Below the pieces are notes generated by a model. It made no database searches. It worked only from the letters and a program-made list of their open reading frames with translations, and had not been told where the DNA came from. A stretch of DNA of 64,000 nt from Spartobacteria bacterium (GTDB taxonomy: Bacteria > Verrucomicrobiota > Verrucomicrobiia > Chthoniobacterales > UBA10450): the NCBI GenBank assembly GCA_003134785.1, contig PLCN01000002.1, positions 517,989 to 581,988 on the forward strand, in the 5' to 3' direction. This document shows, piece after piece, positions 9,392 through 18,775 of this stretch (positions are counted from its first letter, which is position 1; every line of letters starts with the position of its first letter). The translations under genes were made by a program, and so were the position numbers.

Positions 9392-9598
9392 TCATGGCCA
9401 GATGGCATTCAGGAGTGCAGCCAGTCGGTATCCGCCCCAAGCGACGCGCTGACGGACAACCTTCAGTGCTTTGCTCCTGTAGGCTGCGTTTGGTTGAGTG
9501 CCGTTTGTCATGCCTGGATAAGCGACATCCCTTGCCAGAATAAAACTCTCGTTCGCCCACGACTGAAAGTTGAACGGATCGTTCCCAGCCGGGACGAT
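9392..9598 (-). pseudogene. C-terminal remnant of an S1/P1 nuclease
   Basis: One minus-strand frame reads FQSWANESFILARDVAYPG and later VVRQRVAWGGYRLAALLN before a natural stop at 9392-9394. WA.ES at one end and AG.RLA.LLN at the other are hallmarks of the last helices of S1/P1-type zinc nucleases. The frame is closed by a TAA just upstream (9599-9601), and I could not find the N-terminal Zn ligands or the central HWxGDxHQPLH motif in the adjoining DNA. Only the tail of the gene survives. Confidence 0.55.
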
Positions 9599-10054
9599 TT
9601 ATCAGCCGATCGACATCCGCGAAAATGAGGAAGAAGACCGGCGGACGGTCGCATTTGCCCGACGCGGGCCCCTGCGCCGGTGGAGATCGCTGTGCCGACG
9701 GTCCATATGGCAACCGCCGCGTTATCGCGCTCTGGTCACCGACACTTACATCTCGCGCTGGCGTTACACCGCGAGCCGCTACCTCTTCTCTGGAGTGCAA
9801 AGGCGGGACGGCACCGCGGTAGAAGGCGAAGAATGGTTACGTGAAGCGCGGACACTCTACGCCACCGCAGCGGAGATGTACGAGATGCTTCCCGACGTTT
9901 CCGCGCCGCCACGACAGTTCGAAACTGAAGTGCTGCCGCAACCTTGACGTCAACGCTATCGCGACGCATCAAGGAGCGGCGTTTTGCAAACCACCGTGCT
10001 TTAGCTGTGGCTGCGAGGGCGGTTTGGAAAGCGCCACTCCCTGCCACAACCGGC
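9599..10054. other. Gap without a convincing gene
   Basis: The stretch is open in several frames but none gives a recognisable protein. A plus-strand frame of 125 codons (9570-9947) has composition typical of chance frames in GC-rich DNA. It is most likely further decayed sequence joined to the two remnants before it. Confidence 0.5.
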
Positions 10055-11584
10055 CTAGCGAATCCGATAGATGACACCTTGCGCTGTTCGCGCCACCGGT
10101 TCGTAATGTTCCGCCAGGAGTTTGGCCAGGATCGGGAAGTCTCGCACCGGATACTGCGCGTCAGGACTTGAGTAATGATCGCCAATGTAGAGCGGCGGAT
10201 GTTTGCCAAAATCTTCTTCGAGGTTATCCCATGCGCCCGGCACGATGCGATCACGCGTGTCGAGACCCGGCAGTTCTTCTCCGAAGATCATTCCCGTAAG
10301 CGGAAACGTTAGGACATAGCGGCAGGCTGGGCGCCGGCGCGCGTGAAGATAGACCTCCGCCGCGCTCCGGCCCCAGATGAAGACATAGTCGTTAGGCGAA
10401 GAATGCTCGGAGAGATATTGCGCTGTCTCGGAAGGCTCACGATGCCAGGCTAGAAACTTCCAATGCGAGATGGAGAAAGCGGCCACGGTGATCGCCAGCC
10501 ACAAGCACGTCACCGCAGGTCGAAAGAACCAGACCGGAGGGACGTGCTTCTGCCCGTTCCGTCGGTCAAACCAGAGCCGCGCATAATAGGGCGCCGCGAG
10601 CAGAGCGAGCGGTGGGACCAACTGAATGTAGTAATGAGGGTAGAAACGCGCGCCCGCCGCAGCCCCAAGCACTGAGGCCGCCAGCAGCCCCAAAAGCGCC
10701 GCGTACTCAGCTTTTCTATTTGCCCAAAGGCCATCCTTGTCGCGGAACGCCATCGCGGCGCCGAGGACGAGCGGCAGACAGGCCCCAATAAACGCCAGCG
10801 TGTAGAGGACTCCGGCGGTCCAGAAAACGTGAGGGACCGAGTGGTTCGTAAACGTCCAGTAGAACGCTTCGCGCAAAATCCCTTGCCGTTGGAGCACCAA
10901 TGCCACGCCACCGGCGGCGGCGAAAAATCCAGCCGTGAGCATCACCGCATGAAAAATGGATTCAGTTTGGCCGATCCTTCGACTCGCTCGATGGCTCGGA
11001 AGAAGAAGGTAAATTCCCAGCGGAACCGCGGCGATCGCTGCCGGCTGTTTGAACAAAAATCCCGCACAAAGCAGCGCCCCCGCCGCGAACAGTTCGAACC
11101 GCAGCCGTGATTTGCTCGGTCCAAAGGTGATGGCCCACGCCCAAACGAGCGGCAGATTCATCATCAACTCGCCGTTGAAAGCGAGATTGTTCGCTGTGGC
11201 CCAAGGCTGGAAAACGCTATAGAGCAACGCGGCAATCAAACCGGTCTCACGATTGAACAAGCGCCGGCCGATAACGTAAAGACCGGCCATCGTCCCGAGC
11301 GTCCACGCCAGCGCGACGATGTGCAGCGCCGTCCAGTTATATTTCCCCGCAAGACGGAAGACCGCCGCGTAGGTCCAGAACAGGAGCGGCGGCTTGCGTT
11401 CCACCGCATCGACATACGGCCGCCCGCCGTCGACGATCTCATTCGCCACCACGGAATAGACGGCTTCGTCGTCGATCGCTTGCGGATGGACCAACGACGG
11501 CAGCCGCGTCGCCACCGTGAGCAGAATGAGGGCAAGCGCGGCGAGCCGAAACTGCCGGAGATTGCGCGCGAAGGATACCGCCAT
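10055..11584 (-). CDS. GT39-family (PMT/ArnT-like) membrane glycosyltransferase
   Basis: GT-C fold protein of 509 residues with about ten to twelve hydrophobic helices. The first periplasmic loop has the expected acidic pair (AIDDEAVYSVVANEI, D38/D39/E40), which in this fold binds metal and polyprenyl-phosphate sugar, followed by ERKPPLLFW. The C-terminal third is a soluble periplasmic domain. It would transfer a sugar from a polyprenyl-phosphate donor to an envelope acceptor. The acceptor is unknown. ATG at 11584. Confidence 0.82.
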   Translation of the reverse strand: MAVSFARNLRQFRLAALALILLTVATRLPSLVHPQAIDDEAVYSVVANEIVDGGRPYVDAVERKPPLLFWTYAAVFRLAGKYNWTALHIVALAWTLGTMAGLYVIGRRLFNRETGLIAALLYSVFQPWATANNLAFNGELMMNLPLVWAWAITFGPSKSRLRFELFAAGALLCAGFLFKQPAAIAAVPLGIYLLLPSHRASRRIGQTESIFHAVMLTAGFFAAAGGVALVLQRQGILREAFYWTFTNHSVPHVFWTAGVLYTLAFIGACLPLVLGAAMAFRDKDGLWANRKAEYAALLGLLAASVLGAAAGARFYPHYYIQLVPPLALLAAPYYARLWFDRRNGQKHVPPVWFFRPAVTCLWLAITVAAFSISHWKFLAWHREPSETAQYLSEHSSPNDYVFIWGRSAAEVYLHARRRPACRYVLTFPLTGMIFGEELPGLDTRDRIVPGAWDNLEEDFGKHPPLYIGDHYSSPDAQYPVRDFPILAKLLAEHYEPVARTAQGVIYRIR

Positions 11585-11880
11585 GCGCCCAAGATAGAGG
11601 GCCCGCAGGACAATCTCTAGAGCATCTGAATCCTGTTGCGCGCCGCCGCGCCAGCCGTAGACTCCGCGCTCCTAGGCGAAAAGCGGGAATTTCCCGCGCC
11701 TGAACTTTGGAATGACAACCATCGAGTGAGGCCCATTTTATTTATGGACGTTTTGCGCCGGTTTCCATATCTTGCTGGGCTGCTCAATCGAATGACCATC
11801 ACGGCGATCGCTGCTGCATCGTCTTTCATTCGCTCCTTCAACAAGAACCACGATGCGCGGGAGCGCCGCCTGTCCGGATT

Positions 11881-13182
11881 ATGCAATTGAATCAAGACAC
11901 TCCAGAGCCGCAGAACAATGCCGATCTGACCGTGGAAAATGATCCAGGAAAATTCAGCCTGAGCGATTTCCTGGTCGGGGACAGCAAGGATCCGCTGAAA
12001 CCGCCGCCGGCTTTCACGCGGTGGCATCATGTCGGTGAGTGGGCCATCGAGTTGTACGAACCTCAACTTCTCGGACCGGCCGAAGCGCGGACGACGCTGA
12101 ACTACAACGGCAAATCACATCCGGTCATCAATCTTTGCTCCTACAATTATCTTGGCCTGGCCAACCACCCGGAAGTGATCGCCGCCGCGCACGAGGCTTT
12201 ACGCACGCACGGTCTGGGCGCGTGCGGCTCGCCCATGCTCTCGGGCATGACCGATCTTCATCGGCAACTGGAAAAGAAGATGGCGGAGTTTCTCGGTTAC
12301 GAAAACGCGATGCTTTTCAACAGCGGTTTCGGCGGAGCGCTCGGCACAATCTCCGGACTGTTGCGCAAGAGCGACGTGGCCGTGATGGACAATCGCTCTC
12401 ATCTTAGCCTGCGCGACGGCGCCGTGCTGGCGCGTACTCGCTCCGAGCGCTTCGAGCATAACGATCCGGAATCGCTCGATGCCGCCTTGACTCGTCACAA
12501 GGGAAAACGCCAGCTCGTAATCGTCGAGGGCATTTATTCGATGGATGGCGACTTCGGCAATTTGAATGCGTTGATGGATGTGGCCGACGCGCATGAAGCG
12601 CAGGTCTTCGTGGATGAAGCGCATTCGATGCTCGCCTGCGGGCAGCATGGTCGCGGGGCGGTTGAACATTTCGGCGTCGAAAAGCGAATTCGAATTCTCT
12701 ACGGGACTTTCTCGAAAGCGTTCGGAGCGCTGGGTGGATTTGTCGCTTGCTCAAAGGAGACGCTCGATTACCTCCGCTTTTATTCGCATCCGTATGTCTA
12801 TTCCTGCGCGCTTCCGCCGGTTGTTGTTGCCGCCATTTTGAAAGCGCTCGAGCTGGGGACGACCCAGCCTGAATTGCGCACGCGTCTCTGGGAAAACGCG
12901 GATTATTTTCACAAGCAGCTGACTGGTCTCGGCATCGACACCGGAAATTCGACCACCTACATCATGCCGCTCGTCATCGGAGATCGTGAGCGCATGTATC
13001 GCCTCGGACATGAGCTTCGCCATTGCGGTCTTTGGGTCGCGCCGGTCGATTATCCGGCGGTGCCGCAGGATAAAATTTGTTTCCGCGCCTGCGTGACGGC
13101 GAATCACACGCGCGCCGATTTGGACGAGGCGCTGAATATCCTCTCAGACACTCTTGTGCCGTCGCAGTTGCAGCACACTTAG
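11881..13182 (+). CDS. Alpha-oxoamine synthase, serine palmitoyltransferase-like
   Basis: Fold-type I PLP enzyme of 433 residues that condenses an amino acid with an acyl thioester, releasing CO2. NLCSYNYLGL (84-93) and GACGSPMLSG (113-122) shape the substrate site. H174 (NRSH) should stack on PLP, DEAHS gives D245/H248, and the Schiff-base lysine is K279 in GTFSKAFGALGG. A roughly 75-residue N-terminal extension precedes the core. The family also includes KBL, BioF and CqsA. I favour a serine palmitoyltransferase role because a fatty-acid desaturase lies 20 bp away, facing it, and a GNAT ceramide-synthase-like gene and an SDR lie in the same island. That choice is inference. Confidence 0.75.
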   Translation: MQLNQDTPEPQNNADLTVENDPGKFSLSDFLVGDSKDPLKPPPAFTRWHHVGEWAIELYEPQLLGPAEARTTLNYNGKSHPVINLCSYNYLGLANHPEVIAAAHEALRTHGLGACGSPMLSGMTDLHRQLEKKMAEFLGYENAMLFNSGFGGALGTISGLLRKSDVAVMDNRSHLSLRDGAVLARTRSERFEHNDPESLDAALTRHKGKRQLVIVEGIYSMDGDFGNLNALMDVADAHEAQVFVDEAHSMLACGQHGRGAVEHFGVEKRIRILYGTFSKAFGALGGFVACSKETLDYLRFYSHPYVYSCALPPVVVAAILKALELGTTQPELRTRLWENADYFHKQLTGLGIDTGNSTTYIMPLVIGDRERMYRLGHELRHCGLWVAPVDYPAVPQDKICFRACVTANHTRADLDEALNILSDTLVPSQLQHT

Positions 13183-13202
13183 CGCACAGCGGCGGAGCCG
13201 CC

Positions 13203-14243
13203 CTATCTTCCGTATTGCTCGCGCACGTGGGGTGGCACGAGACTCTTCTCAGGCAAGATCCCAGCCCAGGTGGATTTGAAAAAATCCCGGAGGAAAGGCA
13301 CGTAACCCGAATAGATCGACGCCGAGGAAGCGAGGCGCTCCGGCTCGATGATCGCGTGCAACTTGCGCAGGTGGTACCACGGCGTCGCGGGGAAGAGATG
13401 GTGTTCGAGGTGATAATTCAAATTCGACATGAAGAAGCGGACGAAGCCATTGCTGACGACGGTGCGCGTTTCGGAAAACGGATTCCCTGAAGTCGTTAGG
13501 CCGTGCTCGGCCAGACCGCGGACGTTGGCCAGTTGGCCGGCGACCAAAATGGGAAAGATCCAGGCCTTCAGCACCACCGCGACCGGGAGAAACCAAAACG
13601 CCAGGGCGATCGTGGCGACGATCAGGACGAACTCGAACAGGATCCGTTTTCGGCAGGTCGCATTCGCGTGCCGGTAACCGACCACGGCCACGGTGACCAG
13701 GTAAATATAAATCCCGGCCAGGAGCACGACGTAATAGACCAGAACGAGCGGGATCGACTTGGGTGCACTCCGCTCGATATCGTCCGGATCGACTTCACTA
13801 CGCGCCAGGGAATGATGGACCAGATGAATAGAACGATAGGCGGACATCGAGACCAGGCCCGGTATTCCGCAGAGAACGCCAAGCCACCGGTTGAGCGATT
13901 TGTTTTTGCTGAGCAATGAATGACACCCCTCGTGCATCAACACGGTGAGGCCGGTAATTGAACAGCCGGAGAGAGCGATTCCGGTCCAGGTAACCAGGAG
14001 CAACGACGAGGCGAGGCTAAGCCAGATACCGATGGCCCAGAGCCCAAAGAGCAAGAGAATCTTCCAGTTCTTCCGGGTATCCAATTGCTGGAGCGACTTG
14101 ATGATCTCCATCTGCCCTTTGGAGAAACTGCGCCGGTCCAGATCCGGCATTTCCACGGCGCCATCGACGAAATAAATATCCTGCCGGCGCGTGGGAATGC
14201 TGACCGAGGCTGGCGGACTTGGGCTGAGAACGTCCGTAGTCAT
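13203..14243 (-). CDS. Membrane fatty-acid/sphingoid desaturase or hydroxylase
   Basis: Di-iron membrane enzyme of 346 residues with all three histidine boxes: HEGCH (104-108), HLVHH (140-144) and HLEHH near 276-280. About four hydrophobic helices surround them. It would insert a double bond or hydroxyl in an acyl or sphingoid chain at the inner membrane. It is the last gene of a seven-gene minus-strand operon: its ATG overlaps the stop of the preceding oxidoreductase by 4 bp. It is convergent with the oxoamine synthase. Confidence 0.85.
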   Translation of the reverse strand: MTTDVLSPSPPASVSIPTRRQDIYFVDGAVEMPDLDRRSFSKGQMEIIKSLQQLDTRKNWKILLLFGLWAIGIWLSLASSLLLVTWTGIALSGCSITGLTVLMHEGCHSLLSKNKSLNRWLGVLCGIPGLVSMSAYRSIHLVHHSLARSEVDPDDIERSAPKSIPLVLVYYVVLLAGIYIYLVTVAVVGYRHANATCRKRILFEFVLIVATIALAFWFLPVAVVLKAWIFPILVAGQLANVRGLAEHGLTTSGNPFSETRTVVSNGFVRFFMSNLNYHLEHHLFPATPWYHLRKLHAIIEPERLASSASIYSGYVPFLRDFFKSTWAGILPEKSLVPPHVREQYGR

Positions 14244-15223
14244 GCCAGCGGCAATTCTACCCTAAGCCGGTAGGCCTGTCGAATGACTGAGAGGCAAACG
14301 GCCGCTTCTTGGAAAGATTCAAGAGCACGTTCGGGCCGATGAAATTGGGCCACGATGTCCGGCAACATCGCCGCAAACCAATCCGCATGATGCGATCCGG
14401 CCGACAACCCGCTCTCGAAACGAATCGGCTCGCCGCCGGCGTTTAGCGTGTCGTCATCGATCGCGATCACGCCGCGTTCGCCGGTCAACCGCATGGTGTT
14501 TCGCCGCACGTCCGCTCTCCAGGTGAGGAAAATCTTCGCCTGACCGTTTGGAAAAGTGAGCGTCAGCGTCGCTTCGTCTTCGACTCCGTTCGATGTGGGT
14601 CGATGCAGGTCCGCGTGGGCCTCGGTCGGTTCCTGACCAAACCAATGACCCGCGAGGTAGATCGCATGCCAGCCGTGATCCATCAGCACACCGCCGCCCG
14701 CGATGGCGGGATCGCGTCGCCAGTTTGGATGATCAGGATCGGCGACCGCGCAATCCTGAATCCGCAAAGTTTCGATCTCCACCTCACGCACCTGCCCTAT
14801 CGCGCCTGAGCGTAATATCTCGGTCGCCCGCCTAACGATAGGTGCGTATTTCCAATTGTGGACCGGCACCACGGCTCGTCGGCCCTCCCGCGCCAGACTT
14901 CGCGCTTTCTCGAGTTCAACCAAATCCAACAACATGGGCTTTTCGCACAGAACGTTCCATCCGCGCGCGAGCGCCTCGAGCATCGGCTCTCCATGCAGCG
15001 CCGGTGGCGTGCAAATATCGACGAAATTAATATCAGCGCCTGCGGCTAGTTCCTCGATGGTGGCAAAGGTTGCAACTCCCGGCACCGTTTCGCGCGCGGC
15101 TTTCCGCCGCGTTTCCGTTCGGTCAACTACCGCGACAATCTTCGCCTCGTGCGAATCCGCGTAAGCGGGCCAGTGTCCGTTCCGAGCAACCTCACCGAAG
15201 CCGATTATCGCTCCTCGCAGCAC
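14240..15223 (-). CDS. Gfo/Idh/MocA-family oxidoreductase
   Basis: NAD(P)-dependent dehydrogenase of 327 residues for a sugar or cyclitol. The Rossmann start is GAIIGFGEVARNGHWP (4-19), the hallmark CEKPM is near residues 92-96, and GGGVLMDHGWH near 174-184 supplies the active-site D/H pair. The start is GTG at 15223, 4 bp after the aminotransferase stop. In this operon it may oxidise a ring hydroxyl so that the neighbouring aminotransferase can aminate it, as inositol dehydrogenases do in aminocyclitol pathways; this is inference. Confidence 0.82.
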   Translation of the reverse strand: MLRGAIIGFGEVARNGHWPAYADSHEAKIVAVVDRTETRRKAARETVPGVATFATIEELAAGADINFVDICTPPALHGEPMLEALARGWNVLCEKPMLLDLVELEKARSLAREGRRAVVPVHNWKYAPIVRRATEILRSGAIGQVREVEIETLRIQDCAVADPDHPNWRRDPAIAGGGVLMDHGWHAIYLAGHWFGQEPTEAHADLHRPTSNGVEDEATLTLTFPNGQAKIFLTWRADVRRNTMRLTGERGVIAIDDDTLNAGGEPIRFESGLSAGSHHADWFAAMLPDIVAQFHRPERALESFQEAAVCLSVIRQAYRLRVELPLA

Positions 15224-15227
15224 GCCT

Positions 15228-16538
15228 CTATTCCATCCGTTCCAGCGCGCGGTCGATAATGGCCAGCGCGGAATTCGCTTGTTCCGCCGAAAGAATCAGC
15301 GGCGGATGAACGCGAACTCGCGGCGTGTAACTCATCATGATCAGGCCGTCGGCCAGGCAACCCTTGAAGAACTCGATGCATTTCTCCTTCGGGAGAAGTG
15401 TCTTAGACTTCTGATCCGCCACCAGGTCGAAGCCGATCAATAACCCTTGCCCTCGGACGTTGGCGATCGAACGATGGCGGGTGGCGAGCGCTTGCAGTCC
15501 GTCGCGCAGCACAACTCCGACCGAGGCGGAATTCTCCACGAGTTTGTCAGACAAGATCGTTTGAATCGTCACCAGCGCCGCCGCGGCCGCGAGCGGATTT
15601 CCCCCGTAGCTGGACGATGAAGCGCTCGGCAGCGAGAACGGTTTCGCAGCCATGATCTCATCCGTTGAAACGAGCGCGCTCACCGGAAATCCGGAGGCCA
15701 TGCCTTTGCCGAGAGTCATGACGTCGGGAACCACATCGTCACCGCTGCATCCGAATATTCGACCGGTGCGGCCGAAGCCTGTGATCATTTCGTCGGCGAT
15801 CAAGAGCGCGCCGTACTCATGCGCGACATCATGCACTTCGCGAAGAAATCCCGGCGGCGGTACGATGTTGCCAGCTGTTCCTTGAATCGGTTCGATCACA
15901 ATGGCCGCGGGGCGCCCTGCGATGTCCTGCTCGATGAGTCGCCGAAGTTCCTTGATCGCGTCTTCCCGGCATTCCGTCTGGGAGCCTTCGTATCTGGTCG
16001 GATCCGCGTAAGGCGCGAGATGATGACCGGTGGGAAGAGGCCCGATCAAATGTTTCCAATCGACATCTGAGAGCGGAAGCACGCCGGCAGTCTTCCCATG
16101 AAAACCGCCAGTGAAACCGACGATGTCGGTTCGCTTGGTATAGGAACGAGCCAGTCGAATCGCCGCTTCAACAGCTTCCGCGCCGCCGCTGAAGAATTGA
16201 GTGCGCGAGAGTTCTCCTGGCGCCAGATCTGCGATCAACCTAACGAGTTCAGCGCGCGGCTGTGACGTGAAGCTGCCGACGGTTACGGCCTCGAGTTGTT
16301 TGGTCAGCGCCGCAATGTAGCGCGGATGCGCATGACCGAGGCTCGCGACCGATACGCCAGCATTCAAATCGAGATAAGTATTTCCATCGAGATCGGTCAG
16401 AGTGGCTCCGGTCCCGTGATCAATCGCCAGCTCCGATAACAAGGCGATCGTCTGTAATCCCGGCGCGATGAATTGGTGTTCTTCATCGAAAAGCGCTTTC
16501 GTTCGCGCCTGAGCGGAGGTGTAAGTCTTAGCTGGCAT
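15228..16538 (-). CDS. Class III PLP aminotransferase
   Basis: Fold-type I aminotransferase of about 436 residues. Positions below count from the alternative GTG at 16544, two codons upstream of the preferred ATG. FFSGGAEAVEAAIRLAR (117-133) binds the PLP phosphate, DEMITGFGRTG starts at D251, and the Schiff-base lysine is K280 in TLGKGMASGFP. The class transfers amino groups to omega-amino or keto substrates. It overlaps the ATP-grasp gene upstream by 11-17 bp. Its partner may be the oxidoreductase that follows. Confidence 0.85.
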   Translation of the reverse strand: MPAKTYTSAQARTKALFDEEHQFIAPGLQTIALLSELAIDHGTGATLTDLDGNTYLDLNAGVSVASLGHAHPRYIAALTKQLEAVTVGSFTSQPRAELVRLIADLAPGELSRTQFFSGGAEAVEAAIRLARSYTKRTDIVGFTGGFHGKTAGVLPLSDVDWKHLIGPLPTGHHLAPYADPTRYEGSQTECREDAIKELRRLIEQDIAGRPAAIVIEPIQGTAGNIVPPPGFLREVHDVAHEYGALLIADEMITGFGRTGRIFGCSGDDVVPDVMTLGKGMASGFPVSALVSTDEIMAAKPFSLPSASSSSYGGNPLAAAAALVTIQTILSDKLVENSASVGVVLRDGLQALATRHRSIANVRGQGLLIGFDLVADQKSKTLLPKEKCIEFFKGCLADGLIMMSYTPRVRVHPPLILSAEQANSALAIIDRALERME

Positions 16539-17340
16539 GAACACGCCTGGTGATGAAATCAGCTATGGCATAAGACGCTCTCTCCCGACAGGGAGCGAAT
16601 GACGGCCAGTCGTTTAGATCGATCAAAGTCAATTCGCCGGAAGTCGAAACGATTACGTCTCCGCCAAAAATATCCAGTCCAGCGGCGGTCGCCGCCCGGT
16701 TGGCCAGGGTCTCCAAGTGCGAAAAATTGAAAGGATATTTGCGCGCTTCTCCCGAGTAGAACCAATGGAAAAATGCGCTGCCGGCGACGCCGTAAAATTT
16801 GATCTCGTCGCCCGCCCGATGCGCCTGGACCGCGGCCATGTCGATTCCACGCCTCGAGAATTCCGCCAAGCCCGCATCCAGGCGCTCCCGCGAATCGACC
16901 CACTGCACATCCGCCGTGACGGAGGCATGGACATCGCCGCGCTTCAGCCAGATTCCGCCATCGAGATCGAGTGCATGCAGATCAACACTGCCCTTCGTGC
17001 CGACCAGGTGCGTTTGCGGAAACGAGACGCCGGCCTCGACCATCAAGGCCGGCAGGCGATCGCGATGTGTGTTTAAAGCGGCGCGCGGGCTGTTGATGAT
17101 TTTGGCGCCGTCACGTTCCCACTCGGCGAGCCTCTCGAGCGCGGATCTTCCCTGGCACATCGAGAAGACTATCGCCGTGTCGGACCGGTGGTTGTTCGCT
17201 TCACCGAGGGTGAGGAGATCGACCGCGAATTCGCGCTCGCGCAATCGATGCGCAATCTGATCGAGCAGCAGAACATCGTTTGATTGGTGACGGCCGGGCG
17301 AGTATTGCTTTTCCCGATACAAACCGAGCAACCGCTTCAT
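16528..17340 (-). CDS. ATP-grasp-like ligase
   Basis: A 270-residue protein that I read as a small ATP-grasp enzyme. GGIWLKRGDVHA near 139-150 fits the lysine strand and loop that cover ATP, AGDEIKFYGVAGSAFFHWFY near 190-209 the central sheet, and LTLIDLNDWPSFAPCR near 240-255 the metal-binding end of RimK-like enzymes. Such enzymes join a carboxylate to an amine. Next to an aminotransferase it could couple an amino or acyl unit to an aminated head group; the substrate is unknown. Its ATG overlaps the nucleotidyltransferase stop by 4 bp. Confidence 0.6.
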   Translation of the reverse strand: MKRLLGLYREKQYSPGRHQSNDVLLLDQIAHRLREREFAVDLLTLGEANNHRSDTAIVFSMCQGRSALERLAEWERDGAKIINSPRAALNTHRDRLPALMVEAGVSFPQTHLVGTKGSVDLHALDLDGGIWLKRGDVHASVTADVQWVDSRERLDAGLAEFSRRGIDMAAVQAHRAGDEIKFYGVAGSAFFHWFYSGEARKYPFNFSHLETLANRAATAAGLDIFGGDVIVSTSGELTLIDLNDWPSFAPCRERASYAIADFITRRVHAS

Positions 17341-18077
17341 ACGGACGCACTCCGGAGTAAGGCTTCTGCCGTTCCGATATCCGCCGGACGATCGACGTCG
17401 ATTGATTCTGGAATCGGAATGCCGGCGAGCTGGTAACCACGATCGAGCAGACGGCCCAGAAAAGTTCGGAGTGCGTCGATCCCTTCACGTCGGGCTGCCT
17501 CGGCTTCGCGGAGAACCGACGCGCGGACCGCGTACACTCCCGCGGTCGCGTATTCGGAGGGCGCCGCTGCTTCACCGATCGCGATGACGCGTGAGTCTTC
17601 CCGTACCGTTCGCACGTAGAGTGGCTTTTCGTCGTCCCCCGGTGAAGTGAGCGCGAGTGTCAGCACCGCCTCTTCGAGCTGGCGGGCTTCGGCGATGAAC
17701 CGGGCAAACGTCTGCGCGCCGGCCACGGTATCGACCGTGGAAAGGAGAAACGGCCCTTCGTCTCCATCAGCCGCGAGCGTTTCAACGAGACGAAGAAAAC
17801 TATGCATGGAGGTCGGCGTGGTCTCGACGATCCAACTGAGGGCGAAAGGCCACTTTAGTTCGGCGACGTGATCGCGCACCGCGAGGGAGTCCTCATTAAT
17901 AATCACGACGACTTCAGTGGCGCCGGCGTCTGACATCGAGTGCAGAACGTGCTCGATCAAAGTCTGATCGCCTACTTTCACGAGCGGCTTCAAACGGTTC
18001 AATTGCGTCTGCAATCGCTCACCGCGGCCCGCGGCGAGCACGCCCGCTCTCAGCGAAAACTTTCCGGGCGCGTTCAT
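17337..18077 (-). CDS. Nucleotidyltransferase (sugar/alcohol phosphate, MobA/GlmU-like)
   Basis: NTP-transferase fold, 246 residues. The N-terminal signature is VLAAGRGERL...LKPLVKVGDQTLI (13-41), with a conserved lysine after the glycine-rich loop and STVDTV near 116 in place of the usual metal-binding D-x-D loop. It should form an NDP-activated alcohol or sugar from its phosphate. With a CDP-alcohol phosphatidyltransferase and a phosphatase in the same operon, a CDP-activated head group is the simplest guess. It overlaps both neighbours by 4 bp. Confidence 0.75.
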   Translation of the reverse strand: MNAPGKFSLRAGVLAAGRGERLQTQLNRLKPLVKVGDQTLIEHVLHSMSDAGATEVVVIINEDSLAVRDHVAELKWPFALSWIVETTPTSMHSFLRLVETLAADGDEGPFLLSTVDTVAGAQTFARFIAEARQLEEAVLTLALTSPGDDEKPLYVRTVREDSRVIAIGEAAAPSEYATAGVYAVRASVLREAEAARREGIDALRTFLGRLLDRGYQLAGIPIPESIDVDRPADIGTAEALLRSASV

Positions 18078-18775
18078 GCGAGAGCCAGGGAAGCTGCTGA
18101 CAAAGCGGCGGGAAGATCGGCGAGCCGGCAGAGATGAAGATCGACCAGCGACGGGTCAGGACATTCGCGAGCCGCGGCGCCTTCGAGCCACGCCGTTGTC
18201 ATGCCCGCCTTTTTCGCTGGCACCACATCGCGCTCAAACGAGTCGCCAACCATCATCATTGTTCCTGGATCGCCTCCGAGTTTTTCGGCGGCATGGCGAA
18301 AGATCGCGGGGTCCGGTTTGAAAAGCCCCACCCGCCGCGAATCGACGACGACAGAGAGAAATGGCATGTAGCCAAGATCCTCGCAGAGCCGCTCTACGTT
18401 GCCGCAGCCGTTTGAGACGACGCCCAATTCAAAACCGCGCGCGACCAGGGTCGCCAGTAACTGCGCGTTCTCCGCCGCGGCCTGCCGGACCGGCGCGATG
18501 AAACCGTCAATGAGATGTTGCTCGAGATCAGGGTCCTTCAATTCCAGATGCGCGAGCTGCCACTCCACGTGAAGATCGATCATCCGCGCGAGATCTGCCG
18601 CCGCGATCCCTTCGTCCTGAGCGGACCTGCGTTCGGCTTCGTCGAACGCGCCGCGGATCGTTTCGCGCGGAAGCTGCACGCCGAAATTTTGGTAAAGCGC
18701 GAGAAAGCGATCAAGCCAATGCACGCCCTCGCCGTCGAGAGTGCCCCCCATATCGAAGAGAAGCGTGCGGATCAT
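18074..18775 (-). CDS. HAD-superfamily phosphatase
   Basis: HAD hydrolase of 233 residues. Motif I is FDMGGTLDGEG (7-17; nucleophile D8, although the +2 residue is Gly rather than the usual Asp), motif II is VVSNG near 121-125, motif III lysine is in GLFKPDP near 150-156, and motif IV is VGDSFERDV near 174-182. The ATG at 18775 overlaps the stop of the CDP-alcohol phosphatidyltransferase by 4 bp; this start matches the family better than one 19 codons upstream. It may dephosphorylate a head-group intermediate. Confidence 0.8.
   Translation of the reverse strand: MIRTLLFDMGGTLDGEGVHWLDRFLALYQNFGVQLPRETIRGAFDEAERRSAQDEGIAAADLARMIDLHVEWQLAHLELKDPDLEQHLIDGFIAPVRQAAAENAQLLATLVARGFELGVVSNGCGNVERLCEDLGYMPFLSVVVDSRRVGLFKPDPAIFRHAAEKLGGDPGTMMMVGDSFERDVVPAKKAGMTTAWLEGAAARECPDPSLVDLHLCRLADLPAALSAASLALA

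Noticed and set aside
9570..9947. Plus-strand 125-codon frame as a real small gene
   Set aside because: No ribosome-binding site, no recognisable motif, and it lies opposite and beside gene remnants.
11585..11880. 84-codon plus-strand frame just upstream of the oxoamine synthase
   Set aside because: It has no motif and no clear ribosome-binding site, and overlaps the next gene's start; it is more likely leader DNA.
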